DNA of 64,000 nt from Ochrobactrum chromiisoli. GTDB taxonomy: Bacteria; Pseudomonadota; Alphaproteobacteria; Rhizobiales; Rhizobiaceae. Numbering within the stretch: the stretch's first letter is position 1; each line of letters begins with the position of its first letter. A model generated the notes under the pieces. That model saw nothing but the letters and a program-made list of their open reading frames with translations, had not been told where the DNA came from and did no database searches. This document shows, one piece after another, positions 8,286 through 17,007 of the stretch. The translations under genes and the position numbers were made by a program. The stretch spans positions 1 through 64,000 of the forward strand of contig NZ_JAPHAV010000013.1 of assembly GCF_026241335.1 (NCBI RefSeq), written 5' to 3'.

Positions 8286-9692
8286 TTAATTTGCAGCAGC
8301 TGAAGCAGGTAAAGGGATGAACAGCAGATATTTCCGGTCTTCGGCTATCGGTTTCATCGTATTACCAAAATGGCTGGCAAAGGCGTCATACTCGTTTTTG
8401 GCTACCAGAACCCCATCACCAGGCTTGAGCCAGGCTGCCAGCCCTGTCGGTGTTTCCAATCGTGTTATTTTGCCGTGAGTATAAAACTCAGCTGAAAAGC
8501 TTCGTGCATCTAAAATAGCCAGACGGCCCGGACCCGGGTAGTCTGCTATCAGGCGCGCTTCCGTCGGCAAGTACGAACGGTCCAGACCAATAAACGAGGC
8601 GACAGTTATGCAGGTGAAGATCACCAGGACTTCGGCTACTCCGAGTTTGAGCCAGCCAGCTCCGTTGGGGCCTGTTTGGGTCCACAAAATAACGGAGAGC
8701 AGAGCTGCTGCCGGCACGCCCGGCAACACATAGGCTAGCAGGATATTGGCAGCAAGCGTAAAGAAGACCAACGGCGTTAGTGCAAAAAGGACTAGGTAGA
8801 GTTGGAGGCCGCGGTCATTCGGTAAGCCGTTCTTTCTCAGTCGCCATATCAAAATGGGTAACAAAGGGCTCCATGGTAGTGTAGCCACGATCCAGAACAA
8901 CCAGATGGATCCTCTGGCATGTTCGCGGCCTGCACCATAGAGATCGCCCCTCCAACCAGGTTGCAGGAAGCGCTGAATGTGTTCGCCGATCAAGAAGTAG
9001 CGGAGAAATCCGGGCGTCGCTATTTCTGCTGCAATGTACCAGGGAATGACCAGTACGGCACATAATACAATACCTCCGACCCACGGTAGACGAGCAAGAT
9101 CCTTCCAATTGCCGCGCCATAGCATCCAGACGGCAATCGGGGTGATAGACAGAACCACAGCAACGGGCCCTTTGGCGAGGAGACCGATGGCGAGCCCCAG
9201 AAAGAACAGCCAGGCCCAGCGGCGGCTTCCTGCCAATCCGTTATAAAAGCCAGCCATGCTGGCGGTCACACCAAGCGTCAGCACCATATCGGTCTGGACA
9301 AATGCAGCAGAGACAAAAAACAAGCCTGAACTTGCGGCAACCAAGACAGCAACAGCCGCAGTGCGGCGGTCAGTAATTGTGCAGGCCCACCGCCATAAAA
9401 TGATCAATGTTGCAAAGGTTGCGAGCAAAATCCCGAGCCTTGCAGCAAAGGGAGTGACGCCAAACACGGCAATCCCTGCAGCCGACAACCATGTATGCAA
9501 TGGCGGCTTGGCCCAGAAAGGCACGCCGTAATCGAATTGCGGTGTGATCCAATTGCCCGTTTCAACCATCTTACGAGCGATTTCAGCGTAACGCGCTTCG
9601 GTTGGATCTGTCAGAGGAAACCAATCCATCGCGAGAAGCCGCACAAAAAGCAGCAAAACCAGGCCCCAAAGGATAGAACGGCTCTTTGTCAT
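8286..9692 (-). CDS. ArnT-like (GT83) lipid-linked sugar transferase
   Basis: This 468-residue integral membrane protein belongs to the ArnT/PMT glycosyltransferase family. The N-terminal helix is followed by the conserved first periplasmic loop LTDPTEARYAEIARKM and then GNWITPQFDYGVPFWAKPP, which carries the catalytic acidic residue region. About a dozen helices follow. ArnT enzymes move a sugar from undecaprenyl phosphate to lipid A phosphate in the periplasm. It is the last gene of a tight four-gene run and overlaps the deacetylase gene by ATGA. With a YdjC deacetylase and a GT2 enzyme upstream the set resembles the Francisella FlmK/NaxD/FlmF2 galactosamine pathway more than the L-Ara4N (arn) pathway, since no arnA or arnB is present. 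The sugar is inferred. Confidence 0.8.
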   Translation of the reverse strand: MTKSRSILWGLVLLLFVRLLAMDWFPLTDPTEARYAEIARKMVETGNWITPQFDYGVPFWAKPPLHTWLSAAGIAVFGVTPFAARLGILLATFATLIILWRWACTITDRRTAAVAVLVAASSGLFFVSAAFVQTDMVLTLGVTASMAGFYNGLAGSRRWAWLFFLGLAIGLLAKGPVAVVLSITPIAVWMLWRGNWKDLARLPWVGGIVLCAVLVIPWYIAAEIATPGFLRYFLIGEHIQRFLQPGWRGDLYGAGREHARGSIWLFWIVATLPWSPLLPILIWRLRKNGLPNDRGLQLYLVLFALTPLVFFTLAANILLAYVLPGVPAAALLSVILWTQTGPNGAGWLKLGVAEVLVIFTCITVASFIGLDRSYLPTEARLIADYPGPGRLAILDARSFSAEFYTHGKITRLETPTGLAAWLKPGDGVLVAKNEYDAFASHFGNTMKPIAEDRKYLLFIPLPASAAAN

Positions 9693-10438
9693 TTTGTTAG
9701 ACTTTCACTGAGAATTTGGGCTTCGATCGCGCGGCTGGCAGGTCCATGTCCGGCGCACTGCATCGGGTCAGCGTCGTCACCGGGATGGAGCATCATCAGG
9801 CACTCTGGTGCCATCTCGGACAAGAGGCGCGGCAGCCACCGCCGAACACTGGAAGGCTCGTCGAGACGAAGAAAACCCGAGAAATCGCGGTTTATTTGCA
9901 GCTCTGCCTTGACGAATATGGTGCGTGCTCTCGCTGCTAGCGCCATAATGATCAGGACCTTGGCTCCGCCTGCACGAAAATTAAGCCATCGACCCGCCCA
10001 GGTGGCAGGTAAGGGCACGCGTACCCATGCATTGTCCCTATAGGGCAGACGTGTCACCAACGGTGTGATCGCCGGAAAACAATGACAGTGCTGATGACCG
10101 TCGTAATAATCGGGCAGGCTTCCGAAGAGCGTGACAAATACATCTATTTGCCAGATTAGTGACGCTTTGATCTGATCTAAGAATTGTGTACCCGATATCG
10201 GCTTTAGTAATTGCGACAATCGCCAGACTGGTCCACCACCCGGGACAGTTTCAGTAAGGTTCAGATGTAATCCGACTTTTACCCCACCGACGCGCAACTC
10301 CCGTAAGCGATAGATATCTTCAGGCTCCATGGCATCACCGATTATGACTGACGTACCGTCAAGCCGTCCAGATTCGAGCAGTGACAGGATTATCCGGTCA
10401 TGTCCTCGCCCCAGCCCAAAATCATCGGCGATCCGCAT
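9689..10438 (-). CDS. ChbG/HpnK (YdjC) family carbohydrate deacetylase, NaxD-like
   Basis: The 249-residue protein opens with MRIADDFGLGRGHDRII, the metal-binding Asp motif of the YdjC fold. GLHLNLTE (H58) and DGHQHCH (near 114-119) supply the histidines. Family members remove N-acetyl groups from amino sugars or lipid-linked sugars; NaxD acts on undecaprenyl-phosphate-GalNAc before FlmK transfer. It sits between GT2 and ArnT-like genes with overlaps of 17 and 4 bases, so deacetylation of a lipid-linked HexNAc is the natural reading. The start is taken at 10438, which places the Asp motif where the family has it. Alternative roles (chitooligosaccharide or hopanoid deacetylation) fit the context less well. 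Confidence 0.8.
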   Translation of the reverse strand: MRIADDFGLGRGHDRIILSLLESGRLDGTSVIIGDAMEPEDIYRLRELRVGGVKVGLHLNLTETVPGGGPVWRLSQLLKPISGTQFLDQIKASLIWQIDVFVTLFGSLPDYYDGHQHCHCFPAITPLVTRLPYRDNAWVRVPLPATWAGRWLNFRAGGAKVLIIMALAARARTIFVKAELQINRDFSGFLRLDEPSSVRRWLPRLLSEMAPECLMMLHPGDDADPMQCAGHGPASRAIEAQILSESLTK

Positions 10439-11402
10439 CGTTCAGTTCCTCGTGGCGGATGTCTTCAGCCAAAATGTAAATTGGACGTCTCTTGGCTTCC
10501 AAAACGGATTTACCGATATACTCCCCAATGAGTCCCAGAAACATCAACTGAACGCCCCCAAAAAAAGCAACCAATATCAGGACTGAGGTGACGCCAACTG
10601 AAACGGCTGGGAACAAAAAGTGCTGAACGACGATATAGATGCCGTATACGAGACTGATCATGGCGGTGACCGTACCAGCCAATGCCATAAGACGCAGTGG
10701 GGTGGTCGAAAAACTCGTTATAGCGCCAAGCGACATTAGCAGCAGCCGGAGCGAGGTATATTTGCTCGTGCCCTGGAGGCGAGGCGGCGGATCAAGTGGT
10801 ATCCCGATCTGGCGAAAGCCAACCCAGCCATAAAGCCCTTTCATGAAACGGTCGTTTTCGGGCAAACTGCGTAGTGCATTCATAAATGGCTTGGTGATCA
10901 GCCGAAAATCTCCGGCACCGGGCTGTATCTGATATCGTTGGTCGCGATTAATAACCCAGAAGAATATCTGCGACAGCACAGCCTTCATTGGTCCTTCCGA
11001 ATTACGGCGATCGACCTTATAGCCATAGACGCTGTCGACGTGCTCGGTTTGCCAGATACGGACAAATTCAAAGATCATTTCGGGAGGATGCTGCAGGTCT
11101 GCATCCATCAAAACGGCAGCATCAACATTGTGAGCAACATCAATCCCAGCGGACAGTGCCGCTTCCTTGCCAAAATTGCGCGAGAAACGCAGCAGGCGGA
11201 TCGGACGTAGCCCAAAATCGTGCTTTTTCAACAGGGCAAAACTGTCGTCGCTGCTACCATCATCGATAAAGATAAATTCAATGGTGAGCGCAAACTCGGC
11301 AGCGATGCTTTCGGCGATCGAATCCAACCGGTCAAGCAGAGCCGGCAAACCTGCTGCTTCATTGTAAACAGGAATTATAATGCAGAGGCTTTTTGCGCTC
11401 AT
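10422..11402 (-). CDS. GT2 polyprenyl-phosphate glycosyltransferase (GtrB/FlmF/ArnC type)
   Basis: The 326-residue enzyme has an N-terminal GT-A domain (IIIPVYNEAAGLPALL, FIDDGSSDDS, MDADLQHPPE) and two C-terminal membrane helices (about 235-260 and 270-295), the layout of dolichyl/undecaprenyl-phosphate sugar synthases. It should load a nucleotide sugar onto undecaprenyl phosphate at the cytosolic face. The ATG at 11402 is chosen because it overlaps the gtrA-like stop (ATGA) and begins exactly at the catalytic domain; an upstream ATG would add 37 unrelated residues. It is flanked by a flippase-like protein and the deacetylase. Confidence 0.85.
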   Translation of the reverse strand: MSAKSLCIIIPVYNEAAGLPALLDRLDSIAESIAAEFALTIEFIFIDDGSSDDSFALLKKHDFGLRPIRLLRFSRNFGKEAALSAGIDVAHNVDAAVLMDADLQHPPEMIFEFVRIWQTEHVDSVYGYKVDRRNSEGPMKAVLSQIFFWVINRDQRYQIQPGAGDFRLITKPFMNALRSLPENDRFMKGLYGWVGFRQIGIPLDPPPRLQGTSKYTSLRLLLMSLGAITSFSTTPLRLMALAGTVTAMISLVYGIYIVVQHFLFPAVSVGVTSVLILVAFFGGVQLMFLGLIGEYIGKSVLEAKRRPIYILAEDIRHEELNDADRR

Positions 11403-11791
11403 GACGGGGTCTTTGCAAAAATGACAACAGACGAGATGGTAAAGTTTACGATTGACACAAGTCCAATCGCTATGACGAGAGCAATGGCCAGTCGCAAGCC
11501 AAGATGCAGACATGCCTGAAGAAGCAGGGCCCGCAACAAAAAGATCAGGCAGGTCCAGCTCATAAACAGAATGTAGCGACGAAGGAATTTTTCCGTCGAG
11601 TACTTAAATGTGACTCGGACGTGGAAAAAAAATACAACAGATCCGCTGATGATCATCGCAAGAGCCAACGCTATAGCCGGTTGTAGATGCAAGAAATCAC
11701 TTGCAGTCAGCGTCACGACATAATCGATGACGGCACCCATTGCAGAACCACTAACAAATAGCGGAAAGCGTTTCAAAATCACACTGACCAC
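11399..11791 (-). CDS. GtrA-family four-helix membrane protein, putative lipid-linked sugar flippase
   Basis: The 130-residue protein has four membrane helices: PLFVSGSAMGAVIDYVVTLT, AIALALAMIISGSVVFFF, YILFMSWTCLIFLLRALLLQ and LVIAIGLVSIVNFTISSVV. GtrA proteins help turn undecaprenyl-phosphate-sugars to the periplasm. Translation likely begins at a GTG (11791, or 11782); no strong ribosome site was seen. It is the first gene of the four-gene run with GT2, deacetylase and ArnT-like transferase, and its stop overlaps the next start. A CTGAT-N6-CTGTC repeat lies about 60 bases upstream. Confidence 0.8.
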   Translation of the reverse strand: MVSVILKRFPLFVSGSAMGAVIDYVVTLTASDFLHLQPAIALALAMIISGSVVFFFHVRVTFKYSTEKFLRRYILFMSWTCLIFLLRALLLQACLHLGLRLAIALVIAIGLVSIVNFTISSVVIFAKTPS

Positions 11792-11848
11792 CTTGTCCCA
11801 GGGCTAAGTCAAAAGCCAAAATAAACGATTTCGGCTCGTTAGAATACA

Positions 11849-11864
11849 GACAGAAGGTCATCAG
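11849..11864 (-). promoter_or_regulatory. Relaxed regulator box CTGAT-N6-CTGTC upstream of the gtrA-like operon
   Basis: The minus strand shows CTGAT, GACCTT, CTGTC with an 11-base period, matching the exact boxes at 2569, 3664 and 12335 in eight of ten half-site positions. It suggests that the minus-strand lipid modification genes respond to the same regulator as eptA. Confidence 0.4.
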
Positions 11865-11969
11865 ATCGAACGCGATCTCTACCTCTTTTGAAAGCTGTAT
11901 AATCTCGCTCATTCGTTGTGATCATGGTTGGAGAAGTAGAAACGGAAGTATCTTCCATTTTCTATCTGT

Positions 11970-12221
11970 TCATTTCGAGTACCGGCTAAGCTCGTGACTA
12001 ATGATTGAAATTGCCAGATCATAAATTTCTCCGAATTCTTTGTTGCTCTGCCGGTCCCTGTCGAGATCACGAATAGAATTAATGTATAGTGACCGCTCTT
12101 CATCCGCAGTCAGGATAGCCTTCTGCTGCAGGATATCAATGAGTTGCACAAAACACGCGCTGTGTGCGAGCAGTGAAGCTGCCAAATCTTCAGTGTCCCG
12201 AGCATTGGTGCACGAATTCAT
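11970..12221 (-). CDS. Small hypothetical protein, 83 residues
   Basis: I do not recognise this protein. It is mostly helical and charged, with an amphipathic core (AHSACFVQLIDILQQKAILT, ADEERSLYINSIRDLDRDR) and no signal peptide or membrane segment. GGAGAG lies six bases before the ATG at 12221, which supports translation. It stands alone between the gtrA-like gene and eptA, on the minus strand. The LIDILQQKAILTADEE part recalls short regions in uncharacterised alphaproteobacterial proteins, but no function is claimed. Confidence 0.55.
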   Translation of the reverse strand: MNSCTNARDTEDLAASLLAHSACFVQLIDILQQKAILTADEERSLYINSIRDLDRDRQSNKEFGEIYDLAISIISHELSRYSK

Positions 12222-12331
12222 TACCCGCTCTCCATTGGTATGCAGTTATTTACATCACAAGCAGCTTTTCTCCATCTGGATGAGATAACCAGTTGTCTTG
12301 TGTGCCTTAGTCCCTTGCAGTTACAGGAACA

Positions 12332-12350
12332 AACCTGACAGCAACCTGAA
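12332..12350 (+). promoter_or_regulatory. Regulator box upstream of eptA: AACCTGA repeated with 11-base period
   Basis: AACCTGA occurs at 12332-12338 and 12343-12349, giving CTGAC-N6-CTGAA at 12335-12350, identical in both half-sites to boxes at 2569 and 3664. It lies 130 bases before eptA. Between it and the gene are two short inverted repeats (GGTTAG...CTAACC at 12379-12397 and GTTCC...GGAAC at 12403-12418) that could fold in the leader. Confidence 0.6.
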
Positions 12351-12479
12351 CTGAATCAATAATCCACATAAGCTCCGGGGTTAGGAACGGACTAACCGTT
12401 CAGTTCCCTGTCAGGAACGCAGTCCATAAGCGCGAGAATTATAGCTGAGAGCTTTGAACGCGTCGAAGGGTCTGTATTT

Positions 12480-14105
12480 ATGAAAGCTTTGAAACTGCAA
12501 TTGTGGCGTCCGCGAATGGATAGCGTGACATTAAGTTTCATCGCCGCTGGATATTTGACAGCAGCAAATAATGAGACATTCTGGTCCCGCTCCCTCGAAC
12601 TTCTTTCAACATCAGCACTGTTCACCCTGGTAGCGGGTGTATTCTGTCTGCTCCTCGCTTTGTGCATCACAGTTTCAGCGAAATACATCGTAAAGCCAAT
12701 ATTTATCGCGCTTATCCTGATTTCAGCTTCCGCATCTTGGTTTGTCGATCAATTTGGCACCATAATTGATGTGGAAATGCTTCAAAGCGTCGTAGACACC
12801 ACGAATGCTGAGGCGGGACATCTCATCAATTTCCCCTTTTTGATTCATATTGCTATATTTGGCATCATTCCTGTCTGTCTGATCGCGTGGATAAAGTTAG
12901 ATCATCGGCCAATCCTTTCAAAAATCAGACAGAATTCTGCGTTCATCTTTCCAGCACTATTAATTGCCATCGCCCTATTCATCTCTCAGGCAAGCACCTT
13001 TACCTCGCTTGGGCGTGAACATCGTGAGTGGATTTCGACACTCAACCCCTTAATGCCGATCGGCAACGCAGTGAAACTGGCGCTTCGGTCAAGTCGATCA
13101 AAAAACGTTGTCGTTCGACCGATTGGGCTGGATGCGACGGTCTATGACGGCTACGAAAGCGGGCGTAAACCCCGCGTGCTGATCATTGTTGCAGGCGAAA
13201 CTGCTCGTGCAGAATCGTTTTCACTGGGCGGCTATCAAAAAGAGACGAACCCTGAGCTTAAGCGTGAAGATATTACATATTTCTCGAACACGACGAGTTG
13301 CGGCACGATTACAGCTGTTTCACTCCCGTGCATGTTCTCGAAGTATACTCAGTCTGAATATTCGCATCAGAAGGGAATTGAAACCGAGAACCTTCTCGAC
13401 GTTCTTAAACACGCAGGGGTAAATGTCGAATGGTGGGATAACAACACCGGACATAAGGGAATAGCTGAACGTGTCGATAACCAACAATTCTCAAGCTCCG
13501 GAGATCCGGAATATTGTCGGAATGGCGAATGCCGTGATGAAATATTTCTGGAAAAAACAGATAAATGGTTAGAAGGCGTGAAACAGGACAGCGTTCTGGT
13601 TTTGCATCAGCTAGGAAGTCACGGGCCTGCTTACTATCTACGCTATCCGGATGAATTCCGGCGTTTTACCCCCGACTGTCAGACCTCTGACTTCTCCAAG
13701 TGCACCAAGGAGGAGATCACCAACTCCTACGACAACACGATCGCCTATACAGATCATGTTCTCGCGGCGCTTATTCGAAAGTTGCGCCAACATGAGGATA
13801 CCCTGGACACTTCATTTATTTACGTGTCTGATCACGGCGAATCCATCGGTGAGTTTGGTCTCTATCTGCACGGAGCACCCTACTTTATTGCACCTTCTCA
13901 ACAGACCCATGTTCCTTATTTGATATGGTTGGGACCGGAAGCAAAAAGCGCAGTTGACGATTCCTGCCTTGCCCGTGAAGCATCCTCTAAGCAGACACAC
14001 GATAACTTATTTCACACGGTCCTGGGACTAATGAATGTAAACACATCTGTCTATTCCCGGGATCTGGACACTCTTTCTGCTTGCCGGGGAACTCCGCTCT
14101 CGTGA
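12480..14105 (+). CDS. eptA: EptA-family lipid A phosphoethanolamine transferase
   Basis: This 541-residue protein has five N-terminal membrane helices (to about residue 175) and a periplasmic alkaline-phosphatase-fold domain. Catalytic residues of the EptA/MCR family are all present: E240 in VAGET, nucleophile T276 in [18 protein letters not shown]381 in GSHGPAYY, and D451-H452 in SDHGES. It moves phosphoethanolamine from phosphatidylethanolamine to lipid A, lowering surface charge and polymyxin binding. The diacylglycerol left over is normally recycled by DgkA, whose gene follows directly but has a stop codon. A regulator box is 130 bases upstream and a two-component system follows, the usual PmrAB-like context. 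Confidence 0.93.
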   Translation: MKALKLQLWRPRMDSVTLSFIAAGYLTAANNETFWSRSLELLSTSALFTLVAGVFCLLLALCITVSAKYIVKPIFIALILISASASWFVDQFGTIIDVEMLQSVVDTTNAEAGHLINFPFLIHIAIFGIIPVCLIAWIKLDHRPILSKIRQNSAFIFPALLIAIALFISQASTFTSLGREHREWISTLNPLMPIGNAVKLALRSSRSKNVVVRPIGLDATVYDGYESGRKPRVLIIVAGETARAESFSLGGYQKETNPELKREDITYFSNTTSCGTITAVSLPCMFSKYTQSEYSHQKGIETENLLDVLKHAGVNVEWWDNNTGHKGIAERVDNQQFSSSGDPEYCRNGECRDEIFLEKTDKWLEGVKQDSVLVLHQLGSHGPAYYLRYPDEFRRFTPDCQTSDFSKCTKEEITNSYDNTIAYTDHVLAALIRKLRQHEDTLDTSFIYVSDHGESIGEFGLYLHGAPYFIAPSQQTHVPYLIWLGPEAKSAVDDSCLAREASSKQTHDNLFHTVLGLMNVNTSVYSRDLDTLSACRGTPLS

Positions 14106-14479
14106 AAACTTACATTCCTTCAAAAAAGAGAGGCGTTTCGCATCTTTTCGATGCTGCCTCCTATTCTATAGGCGGCGCCAGACGTCTGCTCGGAGAAACT
14201 GCGGCCCGGCAAAAACTTCTGGCCTGACTTGTCATAACTGGCCTCTTTATATTTTGGGGTGCCAGTCTGCAGCAGCACACCATTTTTGGAATGCTCTGCC
14301 TCATTTTACTCAGCTTCTATGCATTCAATACAGCGACCGAAGAAATCGTGGACGTAGTCTCACCAGAATATTCATTAGCTGCCCGTCATGCGAAAGACCT
14401 GGGTTCGTTCGGTGTTCTCTGCGTGATTATCGTCAATTTTGTTTTGGTTTCGAATGTTTTTATCAATCTCCGTTGTTAA
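14102..14479 (+). pseudogene. dgkA: Diacylglycerol kinase gene with an in-frame stop
   Basis: Starting from a GTG that overlaps the eptA stop, the frame reads a DgkA N-terminus ([28 protein letters not shown]). A TGA at 14225-14227 follows, and then the same frame continues LVITGLFIFWGASL, AFNTATEEIVDVVSPEYSL and AARHAKDLGSFGVLCVIIVN to a TAA at 14477. The catalytic Glu region (NTATEEIVD) and the RHAKDLGSF motif are intact. A single base change explains the break. The product would clear diacylglycerol made by EptA. Either the gene is dead or the stop is read through, or the base is a sequencing error. An ATG at 14291 would give only the last 62 residues. Confidence 0.85.
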
Positions 14480-14619
14480 TTAAGCCTAATACGAAGCTTC
14501 TACCTTTCGTTCCTGTAGTATCGGCGGGCAGCAGCTCAGGCCCTGCAATAAAAGAAACCTTGAAAGTATTTGTCGGTTCGTGAAATTAAAACGGTTTGAT
14601 AACCGGGAGAGCTCAGATC

Positions 14620-15282
14620 TTGCGTGTACTGCTCATCGAAGACGACGAAACACTCGGAGCTGCTGTCCGTGACCATATGTCAGCGCAGAGAAATGCGGTC
14701 GACTGGGCGAATAATGTAGGAGATGCAGGTCTCTCGCTTATAACCGTCGAGTATGGGCTCATTCTGCTGGATCTAAGGCTTCCAGACGGTAGCGGGCTTA
14801 CGCTTCTTAAAAACCTCCGTTCCTCCGGCAATCATACCCCTGTGATTATATTAACTGCGCATGATCAGATATCAGACAGGATCGAGGGTCTGAATTCAGG
14901 TGCTGACGATTACATCGTTAAACCTTTTGATCTTAACGAACTGACTGCACGTATGCTCGCTGTTACTCGCAGGCACGCCGGCAGTAGCGGATCTTTCATG
15001 AATCTGGGCAAGCTTCGGATCAATGTGGCTGACCGCCGCATCGTTTCAGAGAGTGGCGAGATCGTGCTTACAGGACGTGAGTGGGCGGTTTTTGACCGGC
15101 TTTTACTCAGAATTGGTGCGGTGGTTTCGAAATCACAGATTGAAGAAGCACTCTACGCGTTCGGCTCAGAAATCGAAAGCAACACAGTCGAAGTTTATGT
15201 CAGTCGGCTTCGCAAGAAGCTCGGTCGAAGTGTTGTATCTACCGTGCGCGGCGTTGGATACAGGATTGAGGAACTGTCATGA
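14620..15282 (+). CDS. OmpR/PmrA-family response regulator (second copy)
   Basis: About 220 residues, close in sequence to the regulator at 3799. It has a receiver with the acidic E-D-D-E cluster, phospho-acceptor Asp in LLDLRLPDG, Thr in IILTAHDQ and Lys in YIVKPFDL, and a winged helix ending SRLRKKLGRSVVSTVRGVGY. A TTG at 14620 gives the same N-terminus as the paralogue (LRVLLIEDDETLG); an earlier TTG at 14596 would add eight residues. The kinase start overlaps its stop by ATGA. It follows eptA and the broken dgkA, so lipid A modification is its likely target. Confidence 0.88.
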   Translation: MRVLLIEDDETLGAAVRDHMSAQRNAVDWANNVGDAGLSLITVEYGLILLDLRLPDGSGLTLLKNLRSSGNHTPVIILTAHDQISDRIEGLNSGADDYIVKPFDLNELTARMLAVTRRHAGSSGSFMNLGKLRINVADRRIVSESGEIVLTGREWAVFDRLLLRIGAVVSKSQIEEALYAFGSEIESNTVEVYVSRLRKKLGRSVVSTVRGVGYRIEELS

Positions 15283-16607
15283 GATCCCCAAGCATGATTG
15301 GTCGACTGATGTTCTCGGTCACTGCCGTCGTGGTAATATTCTGGATCGCGGCTGCGGCCGGTGGAATTCTTGTGATGCGTAGTGAGCTTGCCGAGATATT
15401 TGACAGTTCACTTCAGGAAACGACAGAACGTTTAACCCCGTTGATTCTTGATGATCTTGCCCGCAGAGATCAGTCACAGTCATCCATGTCGCTCGAAGTG
15501 CGCAGCCCTTCCTCACGACAGTATCTGACCTATCAGGCCAGGGACGGATCGGGACAAACACTCCTTCACTCATCAGAAATCAACAGCGAGCCATTTCCTG
15601 CTCCACTCAACGCAGGTTTCTGGGAAGATGACGAGGCGCGGTACTTCACAGTCGCAACAAAAGAGAATTCGCTCTTCGTTCAGGTGGCGGATCAACTTAA
15701 GAACAGACGCGAAGCAATCAATGAGGCTGCACTGGCATTACTTCTTCCAGTTCTGGTTCTTATTCCATTAAGTCTTTACATTATTCGCATGGTTTCCCGT
15801 CGCGCGGTTAATCCGGTTGGTGATTTAAGACAGGCAATCGGTCAAAAAGATTCCGGAGATCTCACGCCTGTCGAGATCTCAAATCTCGCCGTAGAGCTTC
15901 AGCCCATTGTTCATTCGGTGAATTTGCTTATGAAAAGGGTCCGCTCTTCGTTGGAAGCGGAAAGGACTTTCACATCTAACAGCGCACATGAGCTCCGGAC
16001 CCCTATCGCTGGCGCCCTTGCGCATGCGCAATTGCTCAAAAACGAAGTCAAAAATGCGACCGCCAGATCACGAGTAGATCAAATTGAAGGCTCTCTTCAT
16101 AAGCTAATGCGTCTCGTCGAGAAGCTGATGCAGTTAGCGCGCGCCGAAGCCAATATCACCATCGCAGCGACAGCCACCGATCTTTTGCCCGTACTTGACA
16201 TTATTGTTCAGGACTTCCAGCGTGCTGATCCTTTAAATCCGCGCCTGCAATATGAACGGCATCCGGACTCTACCCTGATCAGGATGATTAATGAGGATGC
16301 ATTTGCCATTATGATGCGAAATCTGATCGAAAATGCACTGATACACGGTGATCATAACCAGCCAGTCATAGTCAGGGTTAGGGACAACTCAACCATTCAG
16401 GTGACCAATCACGGTGTCATTCTCAGCGACACAGAACTGAATGCTGTAAAACAAAGATTTAGTCGTGGGAGTACAAAATCCGCAGGTTCAGGTTTAGGAT
16501 TACCAATCGTCATTGAACTGGCAGATCAGATGAAGGCGGCACTAAGACTGGCATCGCCCGCCGACGGTGAACGCGATGGCTTTTTAGCAGAAGTCAGGTT
16601 TGAGTGA
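15279..16607 (+). CDS. Sensor histidine kinase, PmrB/QseC type (second copy)
   Basis: The 442-residue kinase has a signal-anchor helix (12-33), a periplasmic sensor of about 115 residues, a second helix (150-170), HAMP, phospho-acceptor H237 in SAHELRTP, N box NLIENALIHGD and G2 box SAGSGLGLPIVI. As in the kinase at 4455 the G1 box lacks Asp (VTNHGVILSD). The two kinases share length, topology and motif spacing, so they are probably paralogues, while the sensor loops have diverged. The gene overlaps its regulator by four bases. Its signal is not known. Confidence 0.87.
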   Translation: MRSPSMIGRLMFSVTAVVVIFWIAAAAGGILVMRSELAEIFDSSLQETTERLTPLILDDLARRDQSQSSMSLEVRSPSSRQYLTYQARDGSGQTLLHSSEINSEPFPAPLNAGFWEDDEARYFTVATKENSLFVQVADQLKNRREAINEAALALLLPVLVLIPLSLYIIRMVSRRAVNPVGDLRQAIGQKDSGDLTPVEISNLAVELQPIVHSVNLLMKRVRSSLEAERTFTSNSAHELRTPIAGALAHAQLLKNEVKNATARSRVDQIEGSLHKLMRLVEKLMQLARAEANITIAATATDLLPVLDIIVQDFQRADPLNPRLQYERHPDSTLIRMINEDAFAIMMRNLIENALIHGDHNQPVIVRVRDNSTIQVTNHGVILSDTELNAVKQRFSRGSTKSAGSGLGLPIVIELADQMKAALRLASPADGERDGFLAEVRFE

Positions 16608-16825
16608 ACATGTCGTTCGATTTGACGGATCGCGCCAATTCACAGGACTAAAAATTTCAGGCAGTTTTGTCATACTCGGCATCAACAACGATTTGAAGCT
16701 GGCTTTGTTAGTATTGGTTTATATCTCTTGTCAGGCCATACGGGAACAGTCGGGTTGTATGCTGAATCGGAGAAACACTTTCTGTAGTCCCACAGTTAGG
16801 TAAACGGGGCTGATCCGATGACTGA

Positions 16826-16921
16826 TTGATCACCAAGCCAGAAGCTGCAGCAGAGCTGCCACGCGACGAAGTCCTGCTGGCTGAAATCCGCGATCTTCTC
16901 GCAAAGCAGAGCAGAGCCTGA
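16826..16921 (+). pseudogene. mscL: C-terminal remnant of mscL (large-conductance mechanosensitive channel)
   Basis: The last 31 codons before the TGA at 16919 read KPEAAAELPRDEVLLAEIRD then LLAKQSRA, the C-terminal helix and tail of MscL (family pattern EEVLLTEIRDLL). The membrane part is missing: a stop in the same frame lies just upstream at 16823. A good terminator follows. The remnant marks a break point at the edge of the eptA/two-component island. Confidence 0.65.
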
Positions 16922-16947
16922 GTGCTTTCAAAAGAGTCGTTAAAGAG

Positions 16948-16970
16948 CGGAGCCGTCAGGCTCCGTTTCT
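16948..16970 (+). terminator. Rho-independent terminator after the mscL remnant
   Basis: CGGAGCC, loop GTCA, GGCTCCG, then TTTCTCATTT. It is probably the native mscL terminator that has outlived its gene, and it may now end read-through transcription from the two-component system. Confidence 0.7.
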
Positions 16971-17007
16971 CATTTGATCCATCAATAAGGGTTGATCAGA
17001 TTCGATT

